From the NCBI GenBank assembly GCA_907163345.1, contig CAJQUN010000444.1, positions 248,001 to 312,000 on the forward strand: a stretch of 64,000 bases of DNA. Reading direction: 5' to 3'. Of this stretch, positions 35,682 through 47,375 are shown piece after piece (within the stretch, counting starts at the first letter, position 1; each line of letters begins with the position of its first letter). The position numbers and the translations under genes are program-made. The DNA is from Haberlea rhodopensis. Lineage: Eukaryota; Streptophyta; Magnoliopsida; Lamiales; Gesneriaceae. A model generated the notes under the pieces. It did not search any database and was not told the DNA's origin. It saw only the letters and a program-made list of their open reading frames with translations.

Positions 35682-37571
35682 TCATCTCATCCGCTCCCTA
35701 AGTAACTTCAAACCAACATGCCTGCAACCAAAAAGGACCCAAAAAAAGATAAAAATCTTTGAGCTTTCAAGAAAACTTATGCTTCATTCAAAGCATAGAG
35801 AGGAATGGATAGTTACCTTCCCATCATCAGAAGAGTAGCCTGTGGATTTGTACCGGGTGACACATTAAAGATTGAACCATCAACAACTCTGAGACCATCA
35901 ATTCCAATCATTTTGAGATTCTTGTCAATTACCTTTCCCACTAGGCATCCACCATGGTAGTGCCATATGGTGCTCACCGTGCGCCTGCAAAACTCTCTCA
36001 TCTCTGCATCATTTGATTGGTCAGCAGGCAGTTCAGACCCAACATATCTAAACTCTCTAGCTCCAAACCATTCATGGAACTTAAAGTCGTCCAAAGCACG
36101 GCTTCTCAAAATGTCGCCGATTTTTCTTGTACCATTCACACACCTCTCAAGATCACGGGGATTATTGAAGTAATTAAAGCGAACGGTAGGATTCACTCTC
36201 ACATCTGTGGATGCCAATGCTAGAGAACCAGCTGACAGTGGCCCGACAATTTTTTCCATTAGAGTGGCAACGGTGAGATAAACTGAAGTGCCTGGATTTC
36301 TTATGAAGACAGGTTGGGCAGGGGATGCAAAAGGGATGATATTTGAGGCTGCCTCTAAATAAGTCCCTAAACTAGTGACACCCACAACTTGAATCAGAGA
36401 ATGATCCAGTGGAGTTGGCGGCACAATGGAGATACCGTTTCTAGGATTATCGTACAAAAACTGACCAACATACGGCGAATGGTGTGCAACTGGAATTCCC
36501 CATGAAGCGAGATAAGGCCTTGGTCCAACTCCACTCAGCAGAAGGAGCTGAGGACTGCCGAGAGCCCCTGCACACAGCAAAACCTCACCACCATTTACCA
36601 CCATGGCATGGTGGTAGCGGCCCATTTGATCACGAAAAACCACCCCGATAGCTGAATGCTTCGCATTAGAATACGAGGATGAAGATGCCAGCAGGACCCT
36701 CTCGACGCTGGCGTGCACCACCACCTTAATGTTTGATGGGTTTGCATAGTTCAAGAGATCCGCTGCACTGTGCCTTGTACCGAAGCTATCAAATGTTGAA
36801 CCCCCTATTTTGGTTCCCAAAGCATGATCCAAACGGAAACCATTGTAAGGGTCAATACCAGCTTCCAACATCCCATCTCTAACCGCAGATTGCCAGTTCT
36901 TGAGCTCAGGCCTGAAAACAATAGTCTTCTCAACCCAGTCATATGACTGATTAACTACCCTGAGGTCCCAATTAATTCTTGATCTTCGGTAAAAATCTTG
37001 ATCAGCTCTGCTATAAAAACCAGCATTTATCGCACTACTACCTCCAAGAACCCGACCCCGGGCATTGGGGACTCCATCTTCAGATGTAAAGGCTTGAGCA
37101 GGGGAATCATAGGCATCAACTTCCATTAGGGTTTGTAGAAATCCGTCTTGAGTCATTAAATTCGTCTGCCCATGGGGAACACCCCCTCTCTCAAGAACAA
37201 GAACCCGGTAATGTTCAGATAGGGTGGCAGCCAATGGACAGCCCGCTGTGCCACCTCCGACAATGATGTAATCATAATAATCCTCTGAAGGAAACTCTGT
37301 GGCATTGGACACGAACCCCATATAAGCTGGACCTGCAAACACAGCATAAATCGATGATATCAATACATTTGACTCCAAAACTCATGAAAGAAAGAAGTTA
37401 TCCTTGAAAGGGTTCAAGAAACTGCAATTAACTGAAGCCTTGAATAAGTGAGAAGAATAGAAGAAAAAGAACATTACTTCGTTGAGAGTGTAATTTGGGG
37501 AGGTAAAAGAGAGTGTTGATCATCAAGAAAACGAAAAATGGTGGCCAAATTAAATATGGCCTTTCTGCCAT
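35682..37571 (-). CDS. HOTHEAD-like GMC oxidoreductase (ACE type)
   Basis: Three exons (37571-37478, 37332-35817, 35721-35682) splice in phase to 1650 nt, 549 aa. The family contains HOTHEAD/ADHESION OF CALYX EDGES, an FAD-dependent omega-hydroxy fatty acid dehydrogenase of cuticle formation, and related secreted or ER enzymes such as mandelonitrile lyases. Exon 1 encodes a hydrophobic secretion signal (WPPFFVFLMINTLFYL). Exon 2 starts with the Rossmann FAD motif YDYIIVGGGTAGCPLAATLS, then the GMC signature 1 region (GRVLGGSSAINAGFY), signature 2 (GALGSPQLLLLSGVGP), and the C-terminal catalytic part HYHGGC and VSPGTNPQATLLMMGR. Exon 3 is only 13 codons (HVGLKLLRERMR). The ATG at 37571 is chosen because it gives the signal peptide and correct phase. 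No lesion seen. The last exon and intron are duplicated at 28023-28252. The exact substrate cannot be read from sequence. Confidence 0.92.
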
Positions 37572-38947
37572 TGCTGTAAAGTTTTGAATTTGCTGGTCTT
37601 GATGATGGAATTGTAGATGTGTGCGAGAGAGGAGGAGGAGGAAGAAGAAGAGTTCTGGGGTTTGCGATGAGGAGTAGAGAGTGGAGCAGTAGAATTTTGG
37701 TGGGAAATTCAGTTCAAGTTCACATGTCTGTATAACGGCCTCTCAAAGCCTTATTAATTAATAATATTCTCTTCTAAATTGATATATTAATACTTTTAAA
37801 TTAAAATATTTTTATTCAAAAATGCATATGTTTTTTCTAGTATATTATTCAAAAATAATTATAAAGTAAATATTAGATTGAAAAAATGAATTTAATTATG
37901 ATGAAACTTTAGTATTAAATAATAATTTTATTAATCGTGTTTTTTTATGAGTACAAGATTCACTAATTGGGGGAAGGAGAGTCTCAAACAAGAGACATTC
38001 TTCATAAAGAGAGAAGTACATGTCACTCAAGCCAAATGCGAGTAGCATTTTATTGACTGGTTTTATGAATATTGAATTTTGTGAAAAGTTTATTTGTTTT
38101 TATTGATAATAAATAAATAATTTCCTCCTTAAGTAAAGTAAAGCCCAGAAACTAAATAATGGACTTAGTGAACTAATGTTTTTAACTAAGACTAAGATTA
38201 AGATGAATTAAGTTTCAGAAAAGGATATCGGCTCAAAATTTTCCCATAAATAATTTCCTCCTAAGTAAAGTAAAGCCCAGAAACTAAATAATAACGGGCT
38301 GAAGATGGCAGCCCATCCGGTGACACTGAAACTGGTGGTGTCTTGCAGCAGAAGTTAAACACAATTATACAACCATAAAATCTCATTCTTTCCAAGTGCT
38401 TAATTTCATAATCCGAACAAAAAATTATGTTTAATTAGGGTGATTACTTTGGTTTCCCTGGGGAAAAAGCCTTCATTTGGAGTAATTATTATTTGTGATT
38501 TTGCATTCCAACTTCCAGGTACTTCCATGGGAACATCTCGTCCATCTCCCCCTCTGTTATCTTGTGCGAGGATTGTCCTGCGTGTATGCGAAGCTTTTTT
38601 GTATCTTCGAATTTGTTTGTTGCGTTTTTTGCTAAAATCACACTGTGTTGTGTTGAGATTAGCAAAGATTTAGTATTTTTGAATTCTGAATGGAAGATAA
38701 TGTGTTGTTTATGTGACAGCACACTGTAAAATCAGTTGGTCTGTAATGTCCCCTTGATCCGTTTATCCATTCAAGGTTATAAATTTCCAGACTAAAGAGA
38801 TTTAAGTTCATCTTGGCGATGACAACCGCTAACGTATTTATCTAGTTTTTAAAATCAACTTTTATGATACTGATTTGATTAGATGTTGATAACTAACTTA
38901 TTGGAAGTTTCCACTCATCGGTTTGGTTGGGATTTTGAGCAGTCCAC
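37572..38947. other. Divergent promoter region with a 50-bp direct repeat
   Basis: 37572-37740 is the leader side of the HOTHEAD-like gene and holds a GA-rich tract (GAGAGGAGGAGGAGGAAGAAG). A direct repeat ATAAATAATTTCCTCC(T)TAAG plus AGTAAAGCCCAGAAACTAAA occurs at about 38111-38158 and 38245-38293. 38400-38947 probably contains the leader of the metalloprotease gene, possibly with a leader intron; no coding exon was recognised there. Confidence 0.5.
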
Positions 38948-40668
38948 ATGGACCTCAATGATCTTAACAAAGTTTGGGAAGTCAAACCTCTTAAGAAAGT
39001 CCGGGAAGATGAAGCTAGGGAAATTCTTGAAAAGGTAGCGAAGCAAGTGCAACCAATCATGCGGAAAAGAAAGTGGAAAGTCAGGGTTCTTTCTGAGTTT
39101 TGGTACAATATGACATTCCTTATATTCCCTTTATGTTTTTACTCTTTTGTTCGTCATGCCTAGTCTATGTGCTTATCGAGAAACATAACTTGCAGGCCAG
39201 CGAATCCATCTCTCTTGGGATTGAATATTGGAGGAGGTACCGAGATTATGTTGAGACTGCGTAGGCCAAACAATGAGTGGGATTTTTTCCCTTATGAGCA
39301 GATTGTTGATACCATGCTTCACGAGCTTTGTCACAACGAACATGGCCCTCATAATACTGAGTTTTACAATCTTTTGGATGAGATAAGAAAGGTTTTGACT
39401 TTAGTTCACTCTTTTTTTTTCTGTGAAACATTTATGACTTGGCATATTTTACTTTATTGCTTTTTAATGTCTTTTTGGGTTCAAAGTTCTTATCTTCGGT
39501 TGTAGAATCCCGACTCTTAAGTTCTCTAGATTCTGTATGTTAAATGTTTCTTTCAGTGGTTGATCAATTGGCATATGCATCCATTTGATATAGACTGATA
39601 TTTCCTTCTTTGTTCTGCTGGAGATTTACTATTCATTTTATTATAGTTTCTGTTTCTTTAGGAATGTGAAGAGCTTATGGCCAAAGGCGTTACTGGCAGC
39701 GGGCAAGGATTTGATCTACCGGGGAGAAGATTGGGTGGGTATTCTCGTCAGCCTCCTTTATCTTTGCTGCGAGATAAAGCTCGGGCAGCTGCAGAAACTA
39801 GAGCACAGCGTGAAGGTTTATTGTCTCATGGGCCTAAACGCCTTGGTGGAGATAACAGCATTAAAGCTGTACTAAGTCCAATCCAAGCAGCAGCGATGGC
39901 TGCAGAAAGAAGACTACACGATGATTTGTGGTGTGGATCCAAATCAGTTGAGAGTGAGGGATCCTCTCAAAGCTCAGAAGTTCCTGTTACACAGGGTGAT
40001 ATATCTACTCGAAGTTCATTTGTTGGACCCATATCCGTACAGGGTAGAAAAGATGATGTGCTGTGGCGATGCACAACCTGCACCTTTTTGAATCAGGTAA
40101 GGTTCACTGCTTCCTGCTTGTCGTTTATTTTGAATGTGGTTGTTGTTACTCATAAAGTTTTTTGGCCCCCAAATTTGATCAACAGATATCTTCCAAGTTC
40201 GTATTTAGTAGCTAGAGAGGTTCACAGGAATTATATATTAGTTTTTCGCTGATAATACTAATATTTTCTGTTAATGTGTTCTTTGACTTGATGGAATTGA
40301 AGTGCTCAGTTCAAATGCTGGTAGACATTGCAGGGACCAGCCATTCTTTACACCTCCCCACCATTTGTATATGCACGAGTTTATATCCATCGAGTCCCCT
40401 CCTTTCATCCACCCCATGGTCCCAGGATGATTGTTCTCTGGATTCTACTGATACAGTTTATTGATTACAGACACTAGCTCTTACATGTGAAGCTTGCGGA
40501 ACCCTAAAGAATAAAGGCATTGGAGATAACAAGAAGTTAAAAGTCTGGTCTTGCAAATTTTGCACCCTAGATAACAGCATGGAAGCAGATAGATGCATGG
40601 CTTGTGGGGAATGGAGATACTCTTACGGCCCTCCTATCTCCACTCCTGGCCCGTATCTTGGTACCTGA
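38948..40668 (+). CDS. WSS1-like WLM-domain DNA-dependent metalloprotease
   Basis: Four exons (38948-39102, 39196-39391, 39662-40096, 40471-40668) join to 984 nt, 327 aa. The WLM family (yeast Wss1, human SPRTN relatives; Arabidopsis At5g35690/At1g55915 type) degrades proteins crosslinked to DNA. Residues 1-115 form the WLM domain: DLNKVWEVKPLKK, VAKQVQPIMRKRKWKVRVLSEF, LGLNIGGGTEI and the zinc protease motif HELCHNEHGPH in exon 2. The middle holds GITGSGQGFDLPG-like and IQAAAMAAERRLHDDLWCG. The end has two RanBP2-type zinc fingers: WRCTTCTFLNQTLALTCEACG across the exon 3/4 junction and VWSCKFCTLDNSMEADRCMACG. All intron borders are GT-AG. The codon split by intron 1 becomes TGG (Trp) where I remember Cys in homologues. 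Otherwise complete. Confidence 0.9.
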
Positions 40669-41439
40669 AAACATGAGTGGCATAATAGAAACAAAAAGGG
40701 GCAGTTAGATCTTTAAGCCTGCTGTATGTTTTATTTCAGTACATGGGGGGAGGGGTCTAGAACAAAAAAAAAAAAAAAACAACCAAAATTGTATGTTGCT
40801 GGCCAGATTTAATCTGTTCATCTAATACTTTATATTCATGTACCAAAAACCTGGTAACCATTAAATCTAATACTTGTTGATTCTGTCGTCTGTAAACATT
40901 AATTTATGTGGAAGCTATTTCTTTTTATATTAGTCTTCCTTTCGTCCATCCCAACTTTGGTTGACATATTAATTGTTCTTTCATCTGTTTTTTTTGTGTT
41001 GAGACAATTAATGTCAGTTCTAGGTTGAACTAATTCGCCTAACTTCTCAAAGCAGGAATATTCCTTTTGGTTCCCATGAAACCAGTTTGCGTACGTGTAT
41101 ATTTACATAGGCATGATTTCTTGTCTGGCTTGACGATGACTTTGGGGGCACTGCAAGAAATTTCCCTCTTTCGTTCACATGAATATGGTAAATCGTTTAG
41201 CTTGAGCCGCAATATGTCACATTCTAGTCATTGGGCTATAAGAATCGTAGCTCGTTTTGTCTCACTGGATGCAGAGTTGACGTAAATAATTACTCAACTT
41301 GGATTCTAGAATTTCTAGTCGCCGAATTGTGTGCGTGCGCATGCTATGAAATATATTTATTTAAAATCATTGAAATTTATCTCTCTCTATCCAATGTTTT
41401 TTTAACGTTACAAAATAGTAATATGTTGGTTTTTCACGG
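40669..41439. other. 3' flank of the metalloprotease gene and spacer
   Basis: A poly-A run lies at 40764-40780, soon after the stop. No further gene recognised. Confidence 0.4.
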
Positions 41440-41611
41440 TACGTTAAAACTTTCATAAATTAATACTCGATAAATCAATAACATCTCTAAAAAAATATGT
41501 TCCTCCGATCCCAACTTGGTCTAAACATTATTAATTTATTACTCGATAACCTCTCTAAATTAATAAAAAATGATGGTCTCAATATTATTAATTTATAGAG
41601 GTTTTACTGTA
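41440..41611. mobile_element. Short MITE with TATAAATTAATA-type inverted ends
   Basis: The left end reads ACGTTAAAACTTTCATAAAT and the reverse complement of the right end reads ACAGTAAAACCTCTATAAAT, giving a terminal inverted repeat of about 25 bp including ATTAATA. The interior has ATAAC(A/C)TCTCTAAA repeated in both halves. About 170 bp, no coding capacity. The sequence type is common in dicot genomes, but I cannot name the superfamily from it. Confidence 0.6.
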
Positions 41612-42267
41612 CATAACTCGCCACTCTTTTTGGTTTCAAATTTGTGCTTAATCAATAATAATCGGCAAACGTTTGGTTTGCATCTTCATTATGTGTCCGC
41701 TCTTGCCCAAGTGAGGCAAATGTATATGTTGCTGTCTTTTGTTTGTTTTATGTGTCTTCTGACCTTCAGCTGGCTCTTTATTGTACCTCTTATTACTTAA
41801 ATAATTCCAGTTTATGCTATACAAAAAATCGCAAACAAATCAGGTGATGTTTATGCTAGAAAAACTTATATAAAATTGCTCAAATCAAATTTTAACAGTA
41901 TGATATTTTTATATCCTCTTATATTATAATACACTCTTTGCCATGTAGAGCGATTTTTAAAAAAAAATCCTGGTTGGAACCATAACTCTAATTTATTGGC
42001 TGTGAAACGATTAATTAGATGAATATACAAATTGAATTATTTTCTAAGTTCTGCAAATGAGTGTTAGCAAACCATGAGTATTAATCAGAGTTGTAAACAA
42101 ATCTTCGTTTTGTATAAAAGTTCAAGAATTTGCTAGTTTGTGTTTGAATAGCTAATAGAGTCCGAGTATAGTCGATTCCAAAATGAACATAAATAATAAG
42201 ATCATGCATTATATTATGAGAAGAATATAAATTTAATTTTTAAAAATTTATTAATTAGATTAATATT
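41612..42267. other. AT-rich intergenic stretch
   Basis: Nothing recognised. Confidence 0.35.
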
Positions 42268-42730
42268 TTTTTTTTGAACTGGAACATGAATTATATTAAT
42301 AAGCGGAACTAATACAACGGAAAATAGCCACAAATGCCCAATACATGACGAAACAACGGAAAAAACAACAGCACATACAAACACCGAACAAGGACACTGA
42401 CACAAAGATAAAGAACAATGAGCGGACCAATCAGTGGAGTGGTAACATGAAGCACCTGAGCAGCATACCATCTTGACCTTGAGAATGCATGGGCCACCAT
42501 AGGCAATTTCGGTCTCCTCAAACCATACAGTCCAGGATCTAGTTGATCAAGAGAACTGTCTTCCATCACATCTGAAGAAACAGATAAGGAAAATCGATGA
42601 GCATAAACCGACATAAGACTCTTAGCACTGAAAAACAACAACCCAAAAATACCACTGAATGGTGCACGAAATCGGAAGGCCCGGTAGCGATAGTCAAGCA
42701 TTGCCCCAACAATGCAACAAGCCAAAGATG
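42268..42730 (-). mobile_element. 3' end of a LINE (L1-like) with poly-A tail
   Basis: Read on the minus strand, the segment ends CGCTTATTAATATAATTCATGTTCCAGTTC followed by a run of ten A residues (plus-strand T run at 42268-42277), the usual 3' end of plant L1-type LINEs. The open frame of 138 codons above it (42309-42725) is not a recognised domain and is probably 3' untranslated LINE sequence. It is 5' truncated, as expected for LINE insertions. Confidence 0.5.
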
Positions 42731-42782
42731 AAATAAATCTAGTAACTATACATTACTATCTAAACCTATATATACATATACA

Positions 42783-43109
42783 TCTTTACTATATTATAAA
42801 GGGAGAGGAGACTATAGAAACTACCATGGTCTTTTGGTATGGCCATGCCATTAACAAAATACCCCAAAATCTTTTATTAATCACAAATAGAATGTCAGCA
42901 TGCAAACTAACTGAAATATCACCGAGGCTTTAATTAATTTCAAGTTATCATAATATACTATATTATTAAAATGTATGTAGTGCCCTTAATAACATTGATA
43001 ATTACAGTATTATCATATCACATTATATTTGATTAAATACTGAAAATAAGTTAAAAAAACCTATTGAAAAAATACATTGCAAGCACGCAACGCGTGTTGG
43101 GGACACTAG
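42783..43109 (+). mobile_element. Non-autonomous Helitron A
   Basis: The 327-bp element starts TCTTTACTATATTATAAAGG after host A (42782) and ends CTAG (43106-43109) before host T. Near the 3' end the stem CACGC (43084-43088) pairs with GCGTG (43092-43096) over loop AAC, 9 nt before CTAG. This fulfils the structural rules for a Helitron: 5' TC, 3' hairpin, CTRR, insertion at AT. It has no coding capacity and needs a RepHel protein from elsewhere. Confidence 0.75.
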
Positions 43110-43259
43110 TATATATAATCAAATTTTTAATATTAGTCATTACATAATAAGATATAATTTAAAACATTAACTATAACAGAAAATAATCAAATTTTATATA
43201 TTTCAAAAAAAAATTATTATATAAATTATATTTATATTAAAACTTATTATATATATATA

Positions 43260-43559
43260 TCTTACTATATTATAATGCCTAAGCCCCTTATACTAACTAC
43301 CTTGGTATGACAAATTTGAATTTACCAAACTACCCCTCCAATGGTTTGTTGTGGTTCTTTGTTGCATAATGTCTAAGCCCATTATACTAACTACCTTGGT
43401 ATGACAAATTTGAATTTACCAAACTATCTCCTCCAATGTTTTGTTGAGGTTCTTTGTTGCATCTTTTGAATTGTAGTATTAATCAATGTATATGTCTCAT
43501 TTATTTCGTATGCATTATATATTATGTTACACACACAACGTGTGTACGTCACCTACTAG
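43260..43559 (+). mobile_element. Non-autonomous Helitron B with internal duplication
   Basis: The 300-bp element starts TCTTACTATATTATAATGCC after host A and ends CTAG (43556-43559) before host T. The stem ACACAC (43531-43536) pairs with GTGTGT (43540-43545) over AAC. Its 5' end is nearly identical to Helitron A, 150 bp upstream, so they belong to one family. Inside, a unit of about 93 bp is tandemly duplicated (about 43276-43367 and 43368-43460), with TATACTAACTACCTTGGTAT and ACAAATTTGAATTTACCAAA in both copies. Confidence 0.75.
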
Positions 43560-44248
43560 TATATATGATGTGCAAAGATTTACTAATATATATATATATT
43601 CAGGAAATAAAGAGTGAAAATCGCCAAAAGAGTATGGCCCACACAACTAACCACACAAATAGATTAATGCTCTGGATCTTTTCATGACGTGGTAAATAAT
43701 TATTTTATGGAATATATAAAAAAAATTAAAGATGAGGTATGCCAAGGTGATCCGGTATTGGCAGTAGCCATAACCCACCATGTGTCTTAAATCTTAATGT
43801 TTACAGAGTGTCATATTTTATATCACAAACTTTGCTTTTATATCCATTCAAATATAATTTAATAATATTTTATAGATAAATAATTTGTTATATTATTTAT
43901 CTTTTTTCTGGAAAAAACCGAAGACATATTTTTCATCTGCCAGAAAATTTATCTAAATATTTACTTTAAACATAAAATTTAAAAACCGAACATTCCAAAT
44001 ATTGCTTATATTTTCTCAAATTGTGTAGCAAATAAGAAATCAAACCCTTCTTCATCCCTTCGTTTTCCATGGAGTTCGTTGTTTTTCCTCTGCAAGCAAC
44101 CTTTCTTGTATTCAAAGTCTTTGGATGATTCGATTATTAATATATTGAGTTGCAATCAATCACAAAACCAGATGCTGTATTGCGGTAAACAAAACAAACC
44201 CCTTTCTCTTTTTCTTGGATTCGAGAGCTGTTTTTGGGTTAATAATCA
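43560..44248. other. Upstream region of the MAPK kinase gene
   Basis: No coding sequence. 44040-44248 is GC-richer with pyrimidine tracts (CCCTTTCTCTTTTTCTTGG) just before the ATG and is the likely leader. No convincing TATA box was found. Confidence 0.4.
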
Positions 44249-45292
44249 ATGAGACCCCATCAACCGCCACAGTCCGCCGCTGCATCCAATCGTTCCAACC
44301 GCCGTCTCCCTGACCTTACCCTCCCTTTGCCCCAACGAGACTTTTCCCTGGCCGTACCTCTCCCTCTGCCGCCCAGCTCGGCCCCTTCCTCCGGCTCCAG
44401 TGTTAGCTTCAACTACGCTGATCTGGACCGCATCAACCGCATAGGCAGCGGTGCAGGAGGAACTGTGTACAAAGTATTCCATCGGCCCACCGGGAAACTG
44501 TACGCACTAAAAGTGATATACGGCAACCACGACGAATCAGTACGGCGTCAGATCTGCCGCGAAATCGAGATCCTCCGGGACGTGAACAATACGAACGTCG
44601 TCAAATGTCATGGCATGTACGATCAAAGTGGAGAAATTCAAGTCCTCCTGGAGTACCTCGACAAGGGTTCTCTTGAAGGTGCACATATCCCCCATGAACC
44701 CATTCTATCCGATCTCACCCGCCAGATTCTCTCCGGTTTGTACTATCTCCACAAGCGTAAAATCGTTCATCGAGACATCAAGCCCTCAAATTTACTGATG
44801 AATTCCCGCAGAGCTGTCAAGATCGCTGACTTCGGCGTGTCTCGAGTTTTAGCTCAAACGATGGATCCCTGCAATTCAGCTGTTGGGACTATAGCTTACA
44901 TGAGCCCGGAAAGAATCAATACTGATCTTAATCATGGCAAGTATGATGGTTATGCAGGGGATATATGGAGCTTGGGTGTCAGCATTCTTGAATTTTACTT
45001 GGGAAAATTCCCATTTGCTGTTGGGAGGCAAGGTGATTGGGCTAGTCTTATGATTGCTATTTGTATGTCACAGCCACCGGAGGCACCGACCACGGCTAGT
45101 CGAGAGTTTAGGGATTTTATTTCTTGTTGTCTTCAGATGGATCCCTCTAGGCGATGGACTGCAGGCCAGCTTTTGAGGCATCCTTTCATTATGCAGTATG
45201 CTTCTCCGGGGAGTAATGGAAGTGGAAGCAATCAGGTGCATCAGTCCCATCAATTATTACCTCCTCCACCGCCACATTTTTCATCATCTTGA
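44249..45292 (+). CDS. MAP kinase kinase, group C (MKK4/MKK5 type)
   Basis: A single 347-codon exon, intact, as expected for this intronless plant subgroup. MKK4/MKK5 phosphorylate MPK3/MPK6 in immunity, stomatal patterning and abscission. The N-terminus has the MAPK docking site RRLPDLTLPLPQRD (basic residues followed by hydrophobic-x-hydrophobic). Kinase motifs in order are the glycine loop IGSGAGGTVYKV, ATP lysine in YALKVIY, VLLEYLDKGSLEGAH, catalytic loop HRDIKPSNLL, DFG in KIADFGVSRVL, and the activation loop TMDPCNSAVGTIAYMSPER. The plant MKK signature S/T-x5-S/T (T..DPCNS..) lies in that loop. The C-terminal tail is Ser/Gly/Pro-rich (LLPPPPPHFSSS). It starts MRPHQPP, close to the MRPIQ/MRPLQ start of the family. 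It acts in the cytosol and nucleus. Confidence 0.95.
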   Translation: MRPHQPPQSAAASNRSNRRLPDLTLPLPQRDFSLAVPLPLPPSSAPSSGSSVSFNYADLDRINRIGSGAGGTVYKVFHRPTGKLYALKVIYGNHDESVRRQICREIEILRDVNNTNVVKCHGMYDQSGEIQVLLEYLDKGSLEGAHIPHEPILSDLTRQILSGLYYLHKRKIVHRDIKPSNLLMNSRRAVKIADFGVSRVLAQTMDPCNSAVGTIAYMSPERINTDLNHGKYDGYAGDIWSLGVSILEFYLGKFPFAVGRQGDWASLMIAICMSQPPEAPTTASREFRDFISCCLQMDPSRRWTAGQLLRHPFIMQYASPGSNGSGSNQVHQSHQLLPPPPPHFSSS

Positions 45293-47099
45293 TTAGTTAT
45301 ATCTAATTTTGCTTCTTATTACTTGTTAACTTTGATGGGGTTGCTTGTAATGAATTATTTAACTTGTTAGGCCATGTTCTACATAATGGGTTGCGGAGTT
45401 GTGATTGTTGGGGGTTCTCACGATTATGAATCATCTTGTCTTCAATTATAAATTGATAATGTTGCATTATACTAAAAAACGGTATGAGTTCTATTTCCGG
45501 CTTCAGTTCCAAGTTCTGGTGATGCATTTTACTATTTCGATAAGAAAATTAACCAATACCCTAACCTTGTCTTGTCGTGCTAAATAGACTTTTGGATGTG
45601 TTGGTTCGTATCTTCGATGTTGTTTTGCTACTATCTTTGCTAGATTTTGTGGTGAGTGCTTAGTTTAGTGCTAAAATCTGATAGCCTTGTGATTAGCTTT
45701 GGGCGTAGGGTGAGATTTGGTTTTTTTGTTTTAAAAGATCCCGTGAGCTAGTCTTTATAGGAAACTTTTAAATCTTTGACCTTTTTGCTTTATGCAAGGA
45801 CATTCCAATAATAAAGCACAAACCAGACATGTGATCTTTGTATTGGTAGCTTTTATTTTTATTTCTGCTTTCTCATCGATTGTCCATCAATATTACTTTT
45901 GTCTATCACAATATAATTAAGATGCATTGGCGCTTGTACTGGAGCTTAAACCTGCTCTGTGTTTATTATTGGTTGTAAATATGACCCATTCAATATGTCG
46001 AACTTGGAATCATGAGATTCGTGGGGTTGCTGTTTATTGAGTGGTGCACCGATTCAACAGAGTTAAGTTAGCAAATTTTTAATATTTTAGAAAAGTTATG
46101 CATGAGAATTTAAAAAAAAACAATTCATTTGACTTGGAGCTTCTTGGGATGTAATTTAAACAAAGAAGACCGAAGGGGAAGAAAAGAAAGGAGTTTGGCT
46201 TGACAGGTTCAAATGGAAGGGGTCAGTCAGTTGACACCAAGACAAAATAGTGAATTACATGTGACTTTGTGATCGTTCTCAGCAATCGACTGATTTTATG
46301 TCAAATGTGAAACCGAGTGAAAGCGCTAAGGTGGTCTATGTAGAAAGAAATTACCTAGAACACAACCCAACTTAGTTGGTCGTTTTTCTTGCACGGCAAG
46401 GAGGGGGGACATGGCACCAATGTGGATGGATTATTATGGAAAATTCTTGTATGGACCGGGTCCCGTAAACATCAACATGCATACAGACATATACATATAA
46501 TAGATACATATGTACACATGGGCGAATCTAGGAATTTGATCAAGGGGGCAAAAATTAAGTACATAAAAATTAAACCAAAAAAAGTTCATGATAAACATCC
46601 GAATTTAAAGATGGTAGGTGAAAACCATTCGCTAAATAATTACAATACGATTATTTCAAAATATTGACTTGCTTGATTTCAAGAAAAAATACACTTACTA
46701 AGTTTAGTTGTAATAATACGATTATTACAAAGCTTGATTCATTGATCTTCAAGGAAATGACTTGCTTAATTTCAAGAAAGGCAAGGGCAAATTTTTTCAC
46801 ATGTTTAAAAGACTCGTTCTTTTTTTTTTGGGAGGGTTATAAGAATGCAGATGTGTCAATAGAGTATTTTATGGTGATATATTTTTGTTAAGTTATTGGT
46901 ATTTCATATTTATTCATTGGAGAATTGTAGATCATCACACTTCTAAGTGTTATTACGAATCGCAATGAAATGAACAGTAAATCTGCATTGTTTCATACTG
47001 AGAAATCATTTGTTTTATAGACAATAAAAATTTGTCGTGGAACTTTATCCATCTTTTTTAAAAGGAAAAATATAATATTAAACTAATTTAGCGTCATCT
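45293..47099. other. Intergenic stretch 3' of the MAPK kinase gene
   Basis: No gene recognised. 46520-46680 carries GGGCGAATCTAGGAATTTGA and a GGGGGCAAAAATTA block typical of worn plant MITEs. The phrase ATGACTTGCTTGATTTCAAGAAA(A/G) is repeated at about 46663 and 46757. Confidence 0.4.
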
Positions 47100-47104
47100 T
47101 TTAA

Positions 47105-47375
47105 AAGATGAAAGTAACAAAATAAAAGTACAAAGATTCCATTGAGATTTGAACTCGGGTGCAAAATTTTAAGTCAAATATTCTCACCGCAAGAACATAG
47201 ACCGTGTTTGTTAAACTACACAAAATATACAAATACATTGACCAGAATGTTAAGTATTTGGTAACAAAATAGATAAAATCATGCGTTGGTCCTGTTCCCA
47301 CCGAGAGTCGAATTCGAGATTGCAGAATTCAGGTTATAATGTCCTTGCCACCACACTATGCGCCACATTTGCTAA
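47105..47375 (-). repeat. SINE-like segment with tRNA-type promoter boxes
   Basis: On the minus strand TGGCGCATAGTG (about 47371-47360) fits a pol III A box, and ATTCGACTC in TCGAATTCGACTCTCGG (about 47312) is a near B box. A second B-like GAGTTCAAATCTC lies about 165 bp further along (near 47150). The distances and the boxes suggest two worn tRNA-derived SINE copies in one orientation. No poly-A tail or target duplication could be fixed, so the call is tentative. Confidence 0.35.

Noticed and set aside
42309..42725. 138-codon open frame, minus strand
   Set aside because: Lies in what looks like LINE 3' sequence with a poly-A tail; no domain recognised.
44246..44482. 78-codon minus-strand frame
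   Set aside because: Shadow of the MAPK kinase N-terminus.
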